The notes under the pieces are model-generated. The model searched no databases. It was not told where the DNA came from and was given only the letters and a program-made list of their open reading frames with translations. This document shows positions 55,358 through 64,000 of a DNA stretch of 64,000 nt, piece by piece. Location of the stretch: positions 1-64,000 of the forward strand of contig NZ_FOIZ01000002.1 of the NCBI RefSeq assembly GCF_900109295.1, in the 5' to 3' direction. A program made the position numbers and the translations under genes. The stretch comes from Cognatiyoonia koreensis (GTDB lineage: Bacteria > Pseudomonadota > Alphaproteobacteria > Rhodobacterales > Rhodobacteraceae). Positions within the stretch are counted from its first letter, which is position 1. Every line of letters begins with the position of its first letter.

Positions 55358-55375
55358 TGTCAATCTGGGTTGACA
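55358..55375. promoter_or_regulatory. TGTC-N10-GACA dyad, probable PpsR/CrtJ site
   Basis: TGTCAA-TCTGGG-TTGACA is a perfect 6-bp-arm inverted repeat between hemC and hemE. It matches the PpsR/CrtJ consensus TGT-N12-ACA in its stricter TGTC-N10-GACA form. The second half TTGACA could also serve as a -35 box for hemE. In Rhodobacter, PpsR/CrtJ represses tetrapyrrole and photosynthesis genes when oxygen is present. Confidence 0.6.
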
Positions 55376-55420
55376 ACTGCCTGCGTAGTTGGGACCACGG
55401 TGATGAAAAAGGAAGTAATT

Positions 55421-56455
55421 ATGCCGAGCGACAAGACCATCCTGCGTGCCCTAGCGGGCGAGACCCTCCCGACACCGCCGATCTGGATGATGCGCCAAGC
55501 TGGCCGCTATCTGCCGGAATATCGCGAAACACGGGCGAAGGCGGGCGATTTTCTGTCGCTTTGCTATAATCCGGAACTTGCCGCAGAGGTAACGCTGCAG
55601 CCAATTCGTAGATACGGGTTTGATGCGGCGATCCTGTTTGCCGACATTTTGCTTTTACCGCAAGCACTTGGCGCTGACCTTTGGTTCGTCACAGGCGAAG
55701 GCCCACGGCTTTCAACCATCAAGAGTGCCGATGAATTGTCCGCGCTCAAACCCATTTCTGATATTCACGACACCCTTGGTCCGGTCTATGAAACGGTCAA
55801 AATCCTGTCTGAAGAACTGCCGCAGGAAACGACGCTTATCGGCTTTGCTGGTGCCCCGTGGACCGTGGCGACCTATATGATCGCTGGCCGTGGCACTCCG
55901 GATCAGGCCCCTGCTCATGCGTTAAAAGAAGAAAATCAGGCTGTCTTCGAAGGGCTTTTGAAGGTCATTACCGAAGGCACAATTGCCTATCTGTCAAGAC
56001 AGATTGACGCAGGCGCAGAAGTCGTGAAGATTTTCGACAGCTGGGCTGGATCGTTAAGTGGAGCGGATTTCGTCAACTATGCCGTGAAACCGACCGCGGA
56101 GATCGTGAAAGCTCTGAAGAAGCGCTATCCTGACGTGCCTGTCATCGCGTTTCCCCGTGGCGCCGGAGAGTCTTATGCCGGAATGCACGCTGCGACTGGT
56201 GCCGATTGCATTGCGGTCGATGACGGCGTCGACGCCGCCTGGGTCGCCAAATATGTACAGAAAGATGGCTGTGTACAGGGCAACCTCGCCTCTTCTCACA
56301 TGGTGACAGGCGGGCGAGGCTTGATTGATGAGACGCAGCGCATTTGCGACGCCCTTTCCGGCGGACCGCACATCTTCAACCTCGGCCATGGCATCACGCC
56401 AGATGCGGACCCTAAAAATGTCGCATTGATGATCGAGACTGTCCGCAACAGTTAA
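55421..56455 (+). CDS. hemE: uroporphyrinogen decarboxylase
   Basis: Decarboxylates uroporphyrinogen III to coproporphyrinogen III. It is 344 residues with [17 protein letters not shown] at the N-terminus, [12 protein letters not shown], and [14 protein letters not shown], all family signatures. The start at 55421 (MPSDKT) has AAAAAGGA seven bases upstream; the longer frame from 55370 would read through the regulatory region. Confidence 0.97.
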   Translation: MPSDKTILRALAGETLPTPPIWMMRQAGRYLPEYRETRAKAGDFLSLCYNPELAAEVTLQPIRRYGFDAAILFADILLLPQALGADLWFVTGEGPRLSTIKSADELSALKPISDIHDTLGPVYETVKILSEELPQETTLIGFAGAPWTVATYMIAGRGTPDQAPAHALKEENQAVFEGLLKVITEGTIAYLSRQIDAGAEVVKIFDSWAGSLSGADFVNYAVKPTAEIVKALKKRYPDVPVIAFPRGAGESYAGMHAATGADCIAVDDGVDAAWVAKYVQKDGCVQGNLASSHMVTGGRGLIDETQRICDALSGGPHIFNLGHGITPDADPKNVALMIETVRNS

Positions 56456-56473
56456 TTGCTTGCGGAGGGCGCG

Positions 56474-56854
56474 ATGCGCCTTGTCCTGAAATCGTTGTTC
56501 AAAGCCATAACGGCATTGCTGACTATCGCTGTCATGGCATTTACGCTTATGCCTGCGACCGATAGCGAAGCTGCGGCGCTTGGCCGTGACAATAACCGCT
56601 TCAACCTGATCCAGATGCGTCTTGCCAAGACAATGATGACTGTCGCACCAGATATGGTCGTCGCCCGCTATGCAGAAGCGACCGGATTACCACCCAGTGT
56701 GATCCGCGCCCATCTGAACGCCAAGGCCGCCGGCGAACCGATCATTCCCCATCAAGAAGACCTTTTTGCGGGCCAGGGCCAGAGCACACGAGAGTCCGGA
56801 ACATCAAAACGCCGAGTCGGTCCTGGCGGGTCATTGTTTGTAAGGCCGGACTAG
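56474..56854 (+). CDS. small exported protein downstream of hemE
   Basis: A 126-residue protein with a signal peptide (about residues 1-34, ending DSEAAA). A helical mature segment follows: NRFNLIQMRLAKTMMTVAPDMVVARYAE. The C-terminal third is low-complexity and basic. No family is recognised. GGAGGG lies just before the ATG at 56474; a TTG 18 bases upstream is an alternative. It begins 18 bases after the hemE stop and probably shares its transcript. Confidence 0.65.
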   Translation: MRLVLKSLFKAITALLTIAVMAFTLMPATDSEAAALGRDNNRFNLIQMRLAKTMMTVAPDMVVARYAEATGLPPSVIRAHLNAKAAGEPIIPHQEDLFAGQGQSTRESGTSKRRVGPGGSLFVRPD

Positions 56855-56974
56855 TACGAACTGGCGCAGAAATCGTTCTTGCAAAGAGTTCCCTGTAACG
56901 AGAGCCGGACCAAGCAAACCGGCAGCCGAACCGTATGTAATTGTTTCACCGCATTAGCCTCGCCTGAGAGATGA

Positions 56975-57853
56975 TCAGACCCACTTTGCCAACGGCGGCA
57001 AGCTCATCAGAACCGCATTTGCGTCGTGCCCAGTGGTAAGACCAAATTTTGTCCCCCGGTCATAGACCAGATTGTATTCTGCATAGAGTCCGCGATGGAT
57101 CAGTTGCGTGTCTTTGTCAGCCTCTGACCACTCTGTCCGCATCCGCTTTTCGACAAGCGGCACATAAGCGGGCAGAAACGCTTTTCCAATGTCTTGCGTC
57201 AGTGCGAAATCAGCTGCCCAGTCGCCGCTGCAATGATCATCCATAAAAATACCACCGACGCCACGCGCACGATTGCGGTGTGGAATATAGAAATACTCAT
57301 CAGCCCAAGCCTTGAGTTTCGGGTAGAGGTCTGCGCCATGCGGGTCGAGATGTGCTTTTTGCGTCGCATGAAAGTGTGACGTGTCTTCGTCATACTCGAT
57401 GCATGGGTTGAGATCAGACCCGCCGCCAAACCACCAGGCGTGCGGTGTCCAGAACATGCGGGTGTTCATGTGGACGGCAGGTGCGTGCGGGTTCTGCATG
57501 TGCGCGACAAGTGAAATTCCGGATGCCCAGAAACGGGGATCGTCTTCCATACCCGGCACGCCGCGCGCCGCCATTGCCTTTTGCGCCGCAGGTCCCAGTT
57601 CACCGAAGACTTCGGATGTGTTCACGCCAACTTTCTCGAAGACGCGGCCACCGCGCATGACTGACATGATTCCGCCGCCCGCATCCGATCCGTCGTCTGC
57701 CGTGCGCTTTGTTTCCGTACGTTCGAACCGCCCTGCCGGAACGTCGCCGCCCAAAGCATCCTCTAGCCCCTCGAAGGCAGTGACAATCTGGTCGCGCAAC
57801 TTGCCGAACCACGCCGCAGCCGTGGCTTTCTCTGTCTCAAATCCGCCTGTCAT
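56975..57853 (-). CDS. hemF: oxygen-dependent coproporphyrinogen III oxidase
   Basis: Converts coproporphyrinogen III to protoporphyrinogen IX with oxygen. It is 292 residues with FWTPHAWWFGGGSDLNP and GGIFMDDHCSGDWAADF, the conserved acidic and glycine-rich active-site segments, and DRGTKFGLTTG near the end. The ATG at 57853 (MTGGFETEK) is chosen. This is the aerobic form, alongside hemC and hemE in the same region, though on separate transcripts. Confidence 0.95.
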   Translation of the reverse strand: MTGGFETEKATAAAWFGKLRDQIVTAFEGLEDALGGDVPAGRFERTETKRTADDGSDAGGGIMSVMRGGRVFEKVGVNTSEVFGELGPAAQKAMAARGVPGMEDDPRFWASGISLVAHMQNPHAPAVHMNTRMFWTPHAWWFGGGSDLNPCIEYDEDTSHFHATQKAHLDPHGADLYPKLKAWADEYFYIPHRNRARGVGGIFMDDHCSGDWAADFALTQDIGKAFLPAYVPLVEKRMRTEWSEADKDTQLIHRGLYAEYNLVYDRGTKFGLTTGHDANAVLMSLPPLAKWV

Positions 57854-57953
57854 GAAGATCCCTACGTCACTGATATTGCATAACACTGTGGTTACGCCAT
57901 GTTATAGGGCAACCGACCACAAAATGTTGACTAAGATCAACCCGGAGTTTGCG

Positions 57954-58343
57954 ATGCGCCACGCCCTATTTGCCCTGCCTCTACTTGCCCTTGCCGCCTG
58001 TGAGACACCACAGCAATCCTGCATCAACGATGTTGCCCGCGAGTTGCGCACTGTGAACGCACTAATTGCCCAGACACGTGGCAACATTGACCGCGGTTTT
58101 GCACTGGAAACGCGTCAGGAAACGCGTGAAGTCAGATCAACATGCCGGGGAAGGACCGAAAGCGGCGAGGCTGTGCGCGTTCGCTGTGAAGAAATTCGCG
58201 TGCGTGATGTCAACGTGCCCGTCACCATAGATCTGGATGCGGAGCGGACAAAACTGCGTCAGTTGGAATCCCGCCGTGCGAACCTGCAGACGCAAACGCA
58301 GCAATCAATCGCCCAGTGTCAGGCACTTTATCCCGAAGCCTAA
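57954..58343 (+). CDS. small cysteine-containing lipoprotein
   Basis: A 129-residue predicted lipoprotein with lipobox LALAAC (C16). The mature part has several Cys (C23 region, STCRGR, RVRCEE, IAQCQ) and a coiled-coil C-terminus (DAERTKLRQLESRRANLQ). No family is recognised. CGGAG lies eight bases before the ATG; an ATG 30 bases upstream is possible. It converges with the SDR gene, overlapping by four bases. Confidence 0.75.
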   Translation: MRHALFALPLLALAACETPQQSCINDVARELRTVNALIAQTRGNIDRGFALETRQETREVRSTCRGRTESGEAVRVRCEEIRVRDVNVPVTIDLDAERTKLRQLESRRANLQTQTQQSIAQCQALYPEA

Positions 58344-59146
58344 TGCGCCGACACGGCGGCTGGGTCGATCAGGGTCCGGCCCCCATCGACTGTAATGACC
58401 TGACCCGTCACAAAGCCTGCCGCATCTGACGCGAGGTATTGCACGGCGTCCGAGACTTCGTTCGGGCTTGCGATACGGTGGAGCGGCGTACTGTCCACAA
58501 TAGCTTCGCGGGCTCCGTCGTCGTCCTTCAGCTGGCCCTTGAGGCTCGCGCTCATTACAGATCCGAATGCGACCGCGTTCACACGAATGCGTTTGGGTGC
58601 CATGGCGACAGCAAAACTGCGCGTGAATTGGTCAAGCGCTGCATTTGACACCGAATAGGCCATCAGGTCGGGGTGTGTGCGGCGGGCCGCAATTGAACTG
58701 ATATTCACGATCGACCCGATTGGCCCGTCCCCGTCATTGTCTGCTGCCTGTTTGATCATCCGACGCGCGACCCCTTGCGACATGCGCAATGGCAGTAGCA
58801 GGTTCTGTTGCAAGAGATCATCCATTGACGTGTCGTCCGGATTGAGCGGATCAGTTTGCATCACCTGACGCGCGGCATTGACCAGTATGTCGATCCGGTC
58901 GAAAGCATCGACCGCGGCAGAAATCAGGTTCTTGGTCGCTAGTTTCTTACGCAGGTCACCCGCAAAGATGCGGACGTTTTTTTCCTCAGCGGCTTCATCA
59001 CCAACTTCGTGATTAAGCGCCTCTTCGTCCATGTCAGCGAAAACGACATTTGCCCCTTCGCGCATGAAATGCTTGCCAATCGCGAGGCCCACGCCATTGG
59101 CGGCCCCTGTCACAATCGCCGTCTTACCGGCAATGGAAAATGTCAT
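58340..59146 (-). CDS. SDR-family oxidoreductase with atypical YxxxN motif
   Basis: A 268-residue short-chain dehydrogenase/reductase. The Rossmann motif TGAANGVGLAIG and the INVNAAR-like DILVNAARQ block are present. IVNISSIAARR carries the catalytic Ser. The expected YxxxK reads YSVSN, with Asn in place of the lysine that positions the nicotinamide ribose and lowers the Tyr pKa. The rest, including VTGQVITVDGG at the C-terminus, is normal. The protein may be weakly active, use a different mechanism or be non-catalytic. The substrate is unknown. It converges with the small lipoprotein gene. Confidence 0.88.
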   Translation of the reverse strand: MTFSIAGKTAIVTGAANGVGLAIGKHFMREGANVVFADMDEEALNHEVGDEAAEEKNVRIFAGDLRKKLATKNLISAAVDAFDRIDILVNAARQVMQTDPLNPDDTSMDDLLQQNLLLPLRMSQGVARRMIKQAADNDGDGPIGSIVNISSIAARRTHPDLMAYSVSNAALDQFTRSFAVAMAPKRIRVNAVAFGSVMSASLKGQLKDDDGAREAIVDSTPLHRIASPNEVSDAVQYLASDAAGFVTGQVITVDGGRTLIDPAAVSAH

Positions 59147-59193
59147 TTTGGGTCTTTCTCCCGATCATGCCCGAGCTGACTGGTTACGCGATC

Positions 59194-60168
59194 TTACCGG
59201 AATGGGCGAGTGGCGTGAAACACTTTGAAGGCACCATTGCCAGCAAGTTCGTCCACGTTGCGAAAACTTTCTTTCAGACTGCTTTCATAAGGCAAATGGC
59301 GATTTGCCACCATCCAGAGTTTGCCATGTGGCGCAAGAAGGCGGCGTGCAGCTTGAATGAACGCCCGGCCCAACGCGGGATCGGCAGCCCGCCCCGTATG
59401 GAATGGTGGATTCATCACAACACCGTCAAAGCCTTTGTCGGCAATGAACGTCGTGGCGTCTGCCCAATGGAAAACGGCCCGCGAGTCGGTGATGTTGAGC
59501 TTGGCACATTCGAGCGAGAGTGCTTCGGCTTCGATCAGGTCCACTGTTTTGACGCCATCCCGTTTCAGAATTGCATCTGTCAGATAACCCCAGCCAGCAC
59601 CAAAGTCGGCCATCCTGGCAGGCAGTTTCGCCGGCAGGGATGCTGCCAGTAGTGCCGAGCCTTTGTCGACGCTGCCTTCGGAGAAAACGCCTGAAGACGT
59701 GAAGAAACCTTCAGGTCCACGCGCCGGCTTGGGGGCGAGCCAATCCAAAAAGTGGTCTTCTGGTTCCATCCAGAACAAGCGGCCATGATCCTTGGCGACG
59801 CTTGGCAGGTCGCCCAGACGTTTGCGGCAGGCCTTGAAAAGGCTATCGATTCCATCGGTCTTGTAGCCATCAACTGCGACGCGCGGTGCTTTTTGTGCGG
59901 CCGCCGCAATCATCGCCTGCGCCAGGGTCTTGGACCGGGGCACGACAACAATTGCCAGATCACAGGACGCCGCAGCCTGTGCGACGGGGTATCCCGCATG
60001 CTCCCAGGCCACAAAATCCGGACGAAACGTATGGCTGATGACAACCTGTTCGCGGGGCAGGCGCGAAATATCGAATTGCGCCGAAGGACGCATCACGGCG
60101 ATGCTGCCGTCAGGCAACGTCAGGAGACCGTCGTCGATCGCGGTTGTCAGGCGGGAGGCGGAAGCCAT
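59194..60168 (-). CDS. RsmC/RlmG-like rRNA methyltransferase
   Basis: A 324-residue SAM-dependent methyltransferase. The N-terminal half is a degenerate pseudo-domain. The C-terminal half has the SAM loop MADFGAGWGYLTDAI, DLIEAEALSLECAK and the base-flipping motif NPPFHTG, which marks guanine-N2 methyltransferases of 16S or 23S rRNA. Whether it acts on 16S G1207 (RsmC) or 23S (RlmG) is not clear. It lies on the same strand as clpS, 18 bases past its stop. Confidence 0.85.
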   Translation of the reverse strand: MASASRLTTAIDDGLLTLPDGSIAVMRPSAQFDISRLPREQVVISHTFRPDFVAWEHAGYPVAQAAASCDLAIVVVPRSKTLAQAMIAAAAQKAPRVAVDGYKTDGIDSLFKACRKRLGDLPSVAKDHGRLFWMEPEDHFLDWLAPKPARGPEGFFTSSGVFSEGSVDKGSALLAASLPAKLPARMADFGAGWGYLTDAILKRDGVKTVDLIEAEALSLECAKLNITDSRAVFHWADATTFIADKGFDGVVMNPPFHTGRAADPALGRAFIQAARRLLAPHGKLWMVANRHLPYESSLKESFRNVDELAGNGAFKVFHATRPFR

Positions 60169-60186
60169 GCGCGAACAGCCCGAAGG

Positions 60187-60537
60187 CTATTCCTTCTCCA
60201 TGGTGCATTGCAGCGGGTGTTGATGACGCTGGGCAAAATCCATCACTTGCGCCACTTTGGTTTCAGCAATTTCGTGGCTGAACACGCCTACGACGGCTAC
60301 GCCTTTCTTGTGCACAGTAAGCATCAGTTCAAAGGCCTGTGCATGGGACAGGCCAAAGAAGCGCTCCAACACCATGACGACGAATTCCATCGGCGTGAAA
60401 TCGTCATTCAGAATCATCACCTTGTAAAGTGGCGGGCGCTTGGTCTTTGGTTTGGTTTCGACCACGACACCGATTTCGGTGTCGCCTTCATCCTTGCCGC
60501 CTGCCATCATTGTGAAGTCTGCGCGCATATTTGCCAT
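60187..60537 (-). CDS. clpS: ATP-dependent Clp protease adaptor ClpS
   Basis: A 116-residue N-end-rule adaptor that hands proteins with bulky N-terminal residues to ClpAP. The core reads [20 protein letters not shown] with the specificity-pocket Asn and Asp pair, and [24 protein letters not shown]. The start at 60537 is chosen by family length; ATGs 9 to 27 bases in are alternatives. It lies just upstream of the methyltransferase and heads that pair. Confidence 0.93.
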   Translation of the reverse strand: MANMRADFTMMAGGKDEGDTEIGVVVETKPKTKRPPLYKVMILNDDFTPMEFVVMVLERFFGLSHAQAFELMLTVHKKGVAVVGVFSHEIAETKVAQVMDFAQRHQHPLQCTMEKE

Positions 60538-60843
60538 AGAATCCCGATCTTCGTCTGACCGCTTTATATAAGGCGCATGACCGGCATGAAAAGCCCCTGA
60601 CCACCGAACACAGTGTCGCGCAGGATTTGTCGTTTGAAACGCCGTTTTCAGCAAGATTTCGGGCCGATATAGCGTATCTGCCACCTCCCACCCCCTAGAT
60701 ATGGCCGATGTGCAGGAATAGCACACCCGAAGCCTTTGAAAATAAGCTGTTTTCGGATCCAAAACCCTGTGCTAGCTTTCAGTCAAATAATAAGGCCACC
60801 GTCAAAAGTCGGGGCCACCGAGGCAGTAAATGAGGCAAGCGAC
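60538..60843. other. divergent intergenic region between clpS and the carboxypeptidase
   Basis: 306 bases with no gene. It should contain the promoters of clpS (minus) and the D-Ala-D-Ala carboxypeptidase (plus). No clear operator, terminator or RNA structure was seen. Confidence 0.5.
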
Positions 60844-62286
60844 GTGACAAGTCGTCCAGTATCGCACGTGATGCGTGCAATTTTCCTTTGTGTTGTGGTC
60901 GTTTCGGTGTTCTTGGCACCTGTGCGCAGCGATGCGGCCCCTTATGCAGCCATGGTGATGGATGCCCGAACCGGCGAGGTCCTGCATTCACGCAATGCCG
61001 ACACCCGCCTGCATCCCGCTTCCCTGACCAAAATGATGACGCTCTATATCGCTTTCCAAGCGATCCAGCGCGGCGAGATTACACTCGATACCGAAGTTAC
61101 AATCAGCCAACTAGCTGCAAGCGAGCCACCGTCAAAGCTGGGGCTGCGGGCCGGTCAGAAGATCAAGCTGCGCTATCTTTTGCGCGCCGCTGCCGTGAAA
61201 TCCGCCAACGACGCCGCAACTGCGATTGGTGTGGCTATTTCCGGATCGGAAGACGCTTTCGCCACGCGGATGAACCGCACTGCCGCGGCCATGGGCATGA
61301 CGAACACGACATTTCGCAATGCGCACGGGTTGACCCAATCTGGTCACATGTCAACCGCGCGAGACATGTCGGTCCTCGGTCGCCACATTATCTATGATTT
61401 CCCGCAGTATTATAACCTGTTCTCCCGCCGCACCGCTGACGCAGGTATCGCGCAGGTCCGGCATACAAACCGTCGCTGGCTTGACAGCTACGAAGGCGGT
61501 GACGGGATCAAGACCGGTTACACCCGCGCCGCCGGTTACAATCTTGTTGCATCCGCACAGCGCGGTCAGGAACGGATCATTGCGACAGTCTTTGGTGGGT
61601 CTTCTACATCTGCCCGTAATGCGCGGATTACAGAGCTGATGGACATGGGCTTTAACCGCGCGCCTAACAGTGCGACGATCCGTCGTCCGCAACCACCTGC
61701 CGCGAACACGCTGGACAATCAGGAAATCGTCATAGGGAATTCGACCCCGAGCGGAAACGGAGCCGGCAAAACCATTCGCGTGAACGGACTTGTCACGGTG
61801 AGCCTGCGCCCGCAGCTGCGACCTGTTCCTGAGGTGCCAGACGAACTCCTCGCCGTGGATACCGACGCTATCAATAACAGCGTTTTGGCAGCTCTTGCTG
61901 ATGTTACCCCGACCGCAGAAGAACCAGGTGCTGCACCACAGGCCCGGCCTGAACCGGCCATCACCGAAGTGGCACAGGTTGCATCTACCGCAGTCGTAGA
62001 CCCTGTTCCTATCCAAGAGATCGTGACCCGGATTTCGACCTCTGGTGGACGTCATTGGGGTGTGAACGTGGGTCGCTATTCGTCGCGCTACGAAGCGGAA
62101 CGGGTTCTACTCAAAGTCGCCCTGAACGAGATGTCCACGCTTGATGGAACCTTGCGCCGCGTCGTGCAGCGCTCTGGCGGGTTCGATGCCAATTTCATGG
62201 GATTGAGCCGTGAAGGTGCCGATCTGGCCTGCCGCAGATTGCAGGCCCGCGGGACAACTTGCTTTATGATTGGTTCTGAAGGTTAG
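60844..62286 (+). CDS. D-alanyl-D-alanine carboxypeptidase with SPOR domain
   Basis: A 480-residue periplasmic low-molecular-weight PBP. After a hydrophobic signal segment (MRAIFLCVVVVSVFLAPV) the S11 peptidase domain shows SLTK with the catalytic S60, SAN at residue 120 and KTG at 223, all intact. A proline/alanine-rich linker leads to a C-terminal SPOR domain (about 400-480, HWGVNVGRYSSRYEAE), which binds denuded glycan strands at division sites. The GTG at 60844, with GAGG upstream, adds nine residues before the ATG at 60871; either is possible. It trims the pentapeptide side chain. Confidence 0.92.
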   Translation: MTSRPVSHVMRAIFLCVVVVSVFLAPVRSDAAPYAAMVMDARTGEVLHSRNADTRLHPASLTKMMTLYIAFQAIQRGEITLDTEVTISQLAASEPPSKLGLRAGQKIKLRYLLRAAAVKSANDAATAIGVAISGSEDAFATRMNRTAAAMGMTNTTFRNAHGLTQSGHMSTARDMSVLGRHIIYDFPQYYNLFSRRTADAGIAQVRHTNRRWLDSYEGGDGIKTGYTRAAGYNLVASAQRGQERIIATVFGGSSTSARNARITELMDMGFNRAPNSATIRRPQPPAANTLDNQEIVIGNSTPSGNGAGKTIRVNGLVTVSLRPQLRPVPEVPDELLAVDTDAINNSVLAALADVTPTAEEPGAAPQARPEPAITEVAQVASTAVVDPVPIQEIVTRISTSGGRHWGVNVGRYSSRYEAERVLLKVALNEMSTLDGTLRRVVQRSGGFDANFMGLSREGADLACRRLQARGTTCFMIGSEG

Positions 62287-62289
62287 GGA

Positions 62290-63912
62290 TTAGACTTCGA
62301 GGACCTCAGCGTCTTCGACTGTCCGTCCTTCAAAAGCTGCCGCCATCAAGGCCCTGGTGTACGGCGATTTGGGTGCATCAAAGACATCAGCCGCGTCGCC
62401 TGCTTCGACAACGTCGCCTTGCTTCATCACCATCACCTTGTGCGACAGCGCGCGCACGACCTTGAGGTCGTGGCTGATGAATAGATAGGCCAACCCATAT
62501 CTTTCCTGCAAGCGTCGCAGAAGGTCGACAATCTGAACCTGCACGGTCATGTCCAACGCCGAGGTCGGTTCATCCAAAACCAGCAGTTTCGGCCGCAGCA
62601 CCATGGCCCGCGCAATGGCGATACGCTGCCGCTGCCCGCCAGAAAACTCGTGTGGGTAGCGATCCATAAGATCGGGATCAAGTCCAACTTCGCGCATGAT
62701 GTCAGCCACCAGTTCGCGGCGATCCAACTTGCGATCCAGTTTATGGACTGCGACGCCTTCGGAAATGATCTCTTCGATTGTCATCCGTGGTGAGAGGCTG
62801 CCGTATGGATCCTGAAAAACGATCTGCATGTCCGTCCGCAACGGACGCACCTGTTTCTGACTGAAGTTCTGGATTTCCATGCCTTGAAAGATGATCCGCC
62901 CTTCTGAACGCAAGAGTTTCATGATCGCCAGCGCCAGTGTCGTCTTTCCGGACCCTGACTCTCCTACGATTCCAACCGTTTCCCCTGCCCTTACCGACAG
63001 CGTCGCGCTGTTCACCGCCTTGACATAGCCTGCCGTACGCTTGAGCAGACCGCGCAGGATTGGAAACCAGATTTTCAGCTCTTCTGTTTCCACGATCACA
63101 GGGGAATTTGCGGGCACAGGGGCAGGCAGGCCGACCGACTCGGCTGCCAAAAGTTTGCGCGTATAGGGATGTTGCGGGTTCTCGAATATCTCGCGCGTTG
63201 GACCGGTTTCGACAATTTCACCGTCCTTCATCACGCAAACCCTGTCTGCGATCTTGCGCACGATGGTCAGGTCGTGGGTGATGAAAAGCATGGACATGCC
63301 TTCGTCCCGTTTGAGATCTTCGAGCAAGTCGAGGATTTGCGCCTGAATAGTGACATCAAGCGCCGTTGTCGGTTCATCCGCGATCAGCAAGTCAGGCCCG
63401 TTGGCCAGCGCCATCGCGATCATCACCCGCTGTCGCTGTCCGCCGGAAAGCTCGTGCGGATAGGCCGTAAGCCGGTTTTTGGCATCACGAATGCCGACCC
63501 GATCCAACAGCGCAATGATGCGTTCGCGCACTGCAGGACCGCGCAAACCCTGATGAAGCTCGATCGATTCCCGTAACTGCTTTTCAAGCGTGTGCAGCGG
63601 GTTGAGAGATGTCATCGGCTCCTGAAATATGAAGCTGATGTCGTTCCCGCGCACGCGCCGGAGTTCCTGTGTCGACGCACCGACCATCTGCGCCCCGTCA
63701 TATGCGATGGATCCTGTCAGATGAGCCGATTCATCAAGCAGTTGCACAGTGGACAGGGCTGTGACGGATTTACCCGACCCGGATTCGCCGACAAGCGCAA
63801 CCGTTTCGCCCTTTTCGATCTGGAACGAGACGTTCTTGACCGCATGGGTTACTTTGCCATCCTGTCGGAACCGCACGTTCAGATCACGCACATCGAGAAT
63901 AACGCCTGTCAT
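62290..63912 (-). CDS. peptide ABC transporter protein with two ATPase domains (YejF-like)
   Basis: A 540-residue fusion of two ABC ATPases of the dipeptide/oligopeptide importer class, as in YejF of the YejABEF microcin C/peptide system. Domain 1 (about 5-265) and domain 2 (about 275-530) each have a Walker A GESGSGKS or GESGSGKT, an LSGGQRQR or FSGGQRQR signature, and a Walker B with DEPT. The start overlaps the preceding reading frame (ATGA), so it is the last gene of a minus-strand importer operon whose other genes lie past the window edge. Confidence 0.93.
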   Translation of the reverse strand: MTGVILDVRDLNVRFRQDGKVTHAVKNVSFQIEKGETVALVGESGSGKSVTALSTVQLLDESAHLTGSIAYDGAQMVGASTQELRRVRGNDISFIFQEPMTSLNPLHTLEKQLRESIELHQGLRGPAVRERIIALLDRVGIRDAKNRLTAYPHELSGGQRQRVMIAMALANGPDLLIADEPTTALDVTIQAQILDLLEDLKRDEGMSMLFITHDLTIVRKIADRVCVMKDGEIVETGPTREIFENPQHPYTRKLLAAESVGLPAPVPANSPVIVETEELKIWFPILRGLLKRTAGYVKAVNSATLSVRAGETVGIVGESGSGKTTLALAIMKLLRSEGRIIFQGMEIQNFSQKQVRPLRTDMQIVFQDPYGSLSPRMTIEEIISEGVAVHKLDRKLDRRELVADIMREVGLDPDLMDRYPHEFSGGQRQRIAIARAMVLRPKLLVLDEPTSALDMTVQVQIVDLLRRLQERYGLAYLFISHDLKVVRALSHKVMVMKQGDVVEAGDAADVFDAPKSPYTRALMAAAFEGRTVEDAEVLEV

Positions 63913-64000
63913 GGTCTGGCAATTCCCGTTGTTGGAATCTGCGGCTGCTGGTCAGGCATGTTCATCAAATCGTCGTCTTCACTGATCGTCGGCCCGGCGA
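63909..64000 (-). CDS. C-terminal end of the upstream ABC transporter gene (partial)
   Basis: An open frame runs from the window edge to a TGA overlapping the start of the ATPase gene. It reads AGPTISEDDDLMNMP, then PTTGIARP and stop. By position it would be the tail of the YejE-type permease. Only about 29 residues are visible, so identity rests on context alone. Confidence 0.6.
   Translation of the reverse strand, partial: AGPTISEDDDLMNMPDQQPQIPTTGIARP

Overview
This window comes from an alphaproteobacterium of the Rhodobacterales (roseobacter-type). Three things point there: the conserved aroA/cmk/rpsA/ihfB/lapA/trpF/trpB and miaB/phoH/ybeY/corC/lnt/metK/trmB gene blocks, a SAM/SAH riboswitch in front of metK (a class known mainly from Rhodobacterales), and the general similarity of the proteins. 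It is chromosomal sequence, densely packed and mostly housekeeping. No insertion sequence, prophage or CRISPR array was seen. The only transposase relative is a RAYT-like protein that appears to have lost its catalytic residues.

Layout: (1) 1-7.0 kb, plus strand: DUF1428 protein, rplY, pth, a DUF2332 protein, a serine hydrolase, a DUF2237 protein, an SBP56/methanethiol oxidase-like protein and a coupled membrane protein. (2) 7.0-20.1 kb, mostly minus strand: an exported EF-hand protein with a poly-aspartate tail, trpB, trpF, lapA, ihfB, rpsA, cmk, aroA, trmB and metK with its riboswitch. Plus-strand genes are lodged in this block: an FMN-binding stress protein between ihfB and rpsA, and a Gly/Asp collagen-like repeat protein plus a membrane protein between rpsA and cmk. 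(3) 20.1-26.7 kb, minus strand: lnt, corC-like, ybeY, phoH, a lipoprotein, an OmpA-type protein and miaB. (4) 26.8-28.2 kb: a glycosyltransferase-like gene and the RAYT-like gene.

(5) 28.2-42.3 kb is a galactoside regulon. An iclR regulator and the ABC ATPase face a long plus-strand operon: binding protein, two permeases, GH36 alpha-galactosidase, KDGal kinase, KDPGal aldolase, SMP-30 lactonase, GH42 beta-galactosidase and galactose mutarotase, with a malonyl-CoA synthetase coupled to the end. Together these would import galactosides, cut them in the cytoplasm and feed galactose into the De Ley-Doudoroff route. The galactose dehydrogenase and galactonate dehydratase are not in the window. (6) 42.3-48.9 kb: a 5-hydroxyisourate hydrolase gene broken by one in-frame stop, cydAB (cyanide-insensitive type), and a fused hydantoinase/5-oxoprolinase.

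(7) 49.0-53.0 kb: a tRNA-Met(CAT), then a tightly coupled five-gene operon (two DUF4178 zinc-ribbon proteins, a 52-aa membrane protein too short for routine calling, DUF350, and a membrane-anchored spermidine synthase-like protein). This is the best candidate in the window for a poorly described system. (8) 53.0-64.0 kb: an FAD-linked 2-hydroxyacid dehydrogenase, hemC/hemE divergent around a TGTC-N10-GACA PpsR/CrtJ-type site, hemF, small exported proteins, an SDR lacking the usual catalytic lysine, an rRNA-methyltransferase-like protein, clpS, a D-Ala-D-Ala carboxypeptidase with a SPOR domain, and a double-ATPase peptide ABC transporter protein with the tail of its upstream neighbour at the window edge. 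The PpsR-type site raises the possibility that the organism is, or descends from, an aerobic anoxygenic phototroph.
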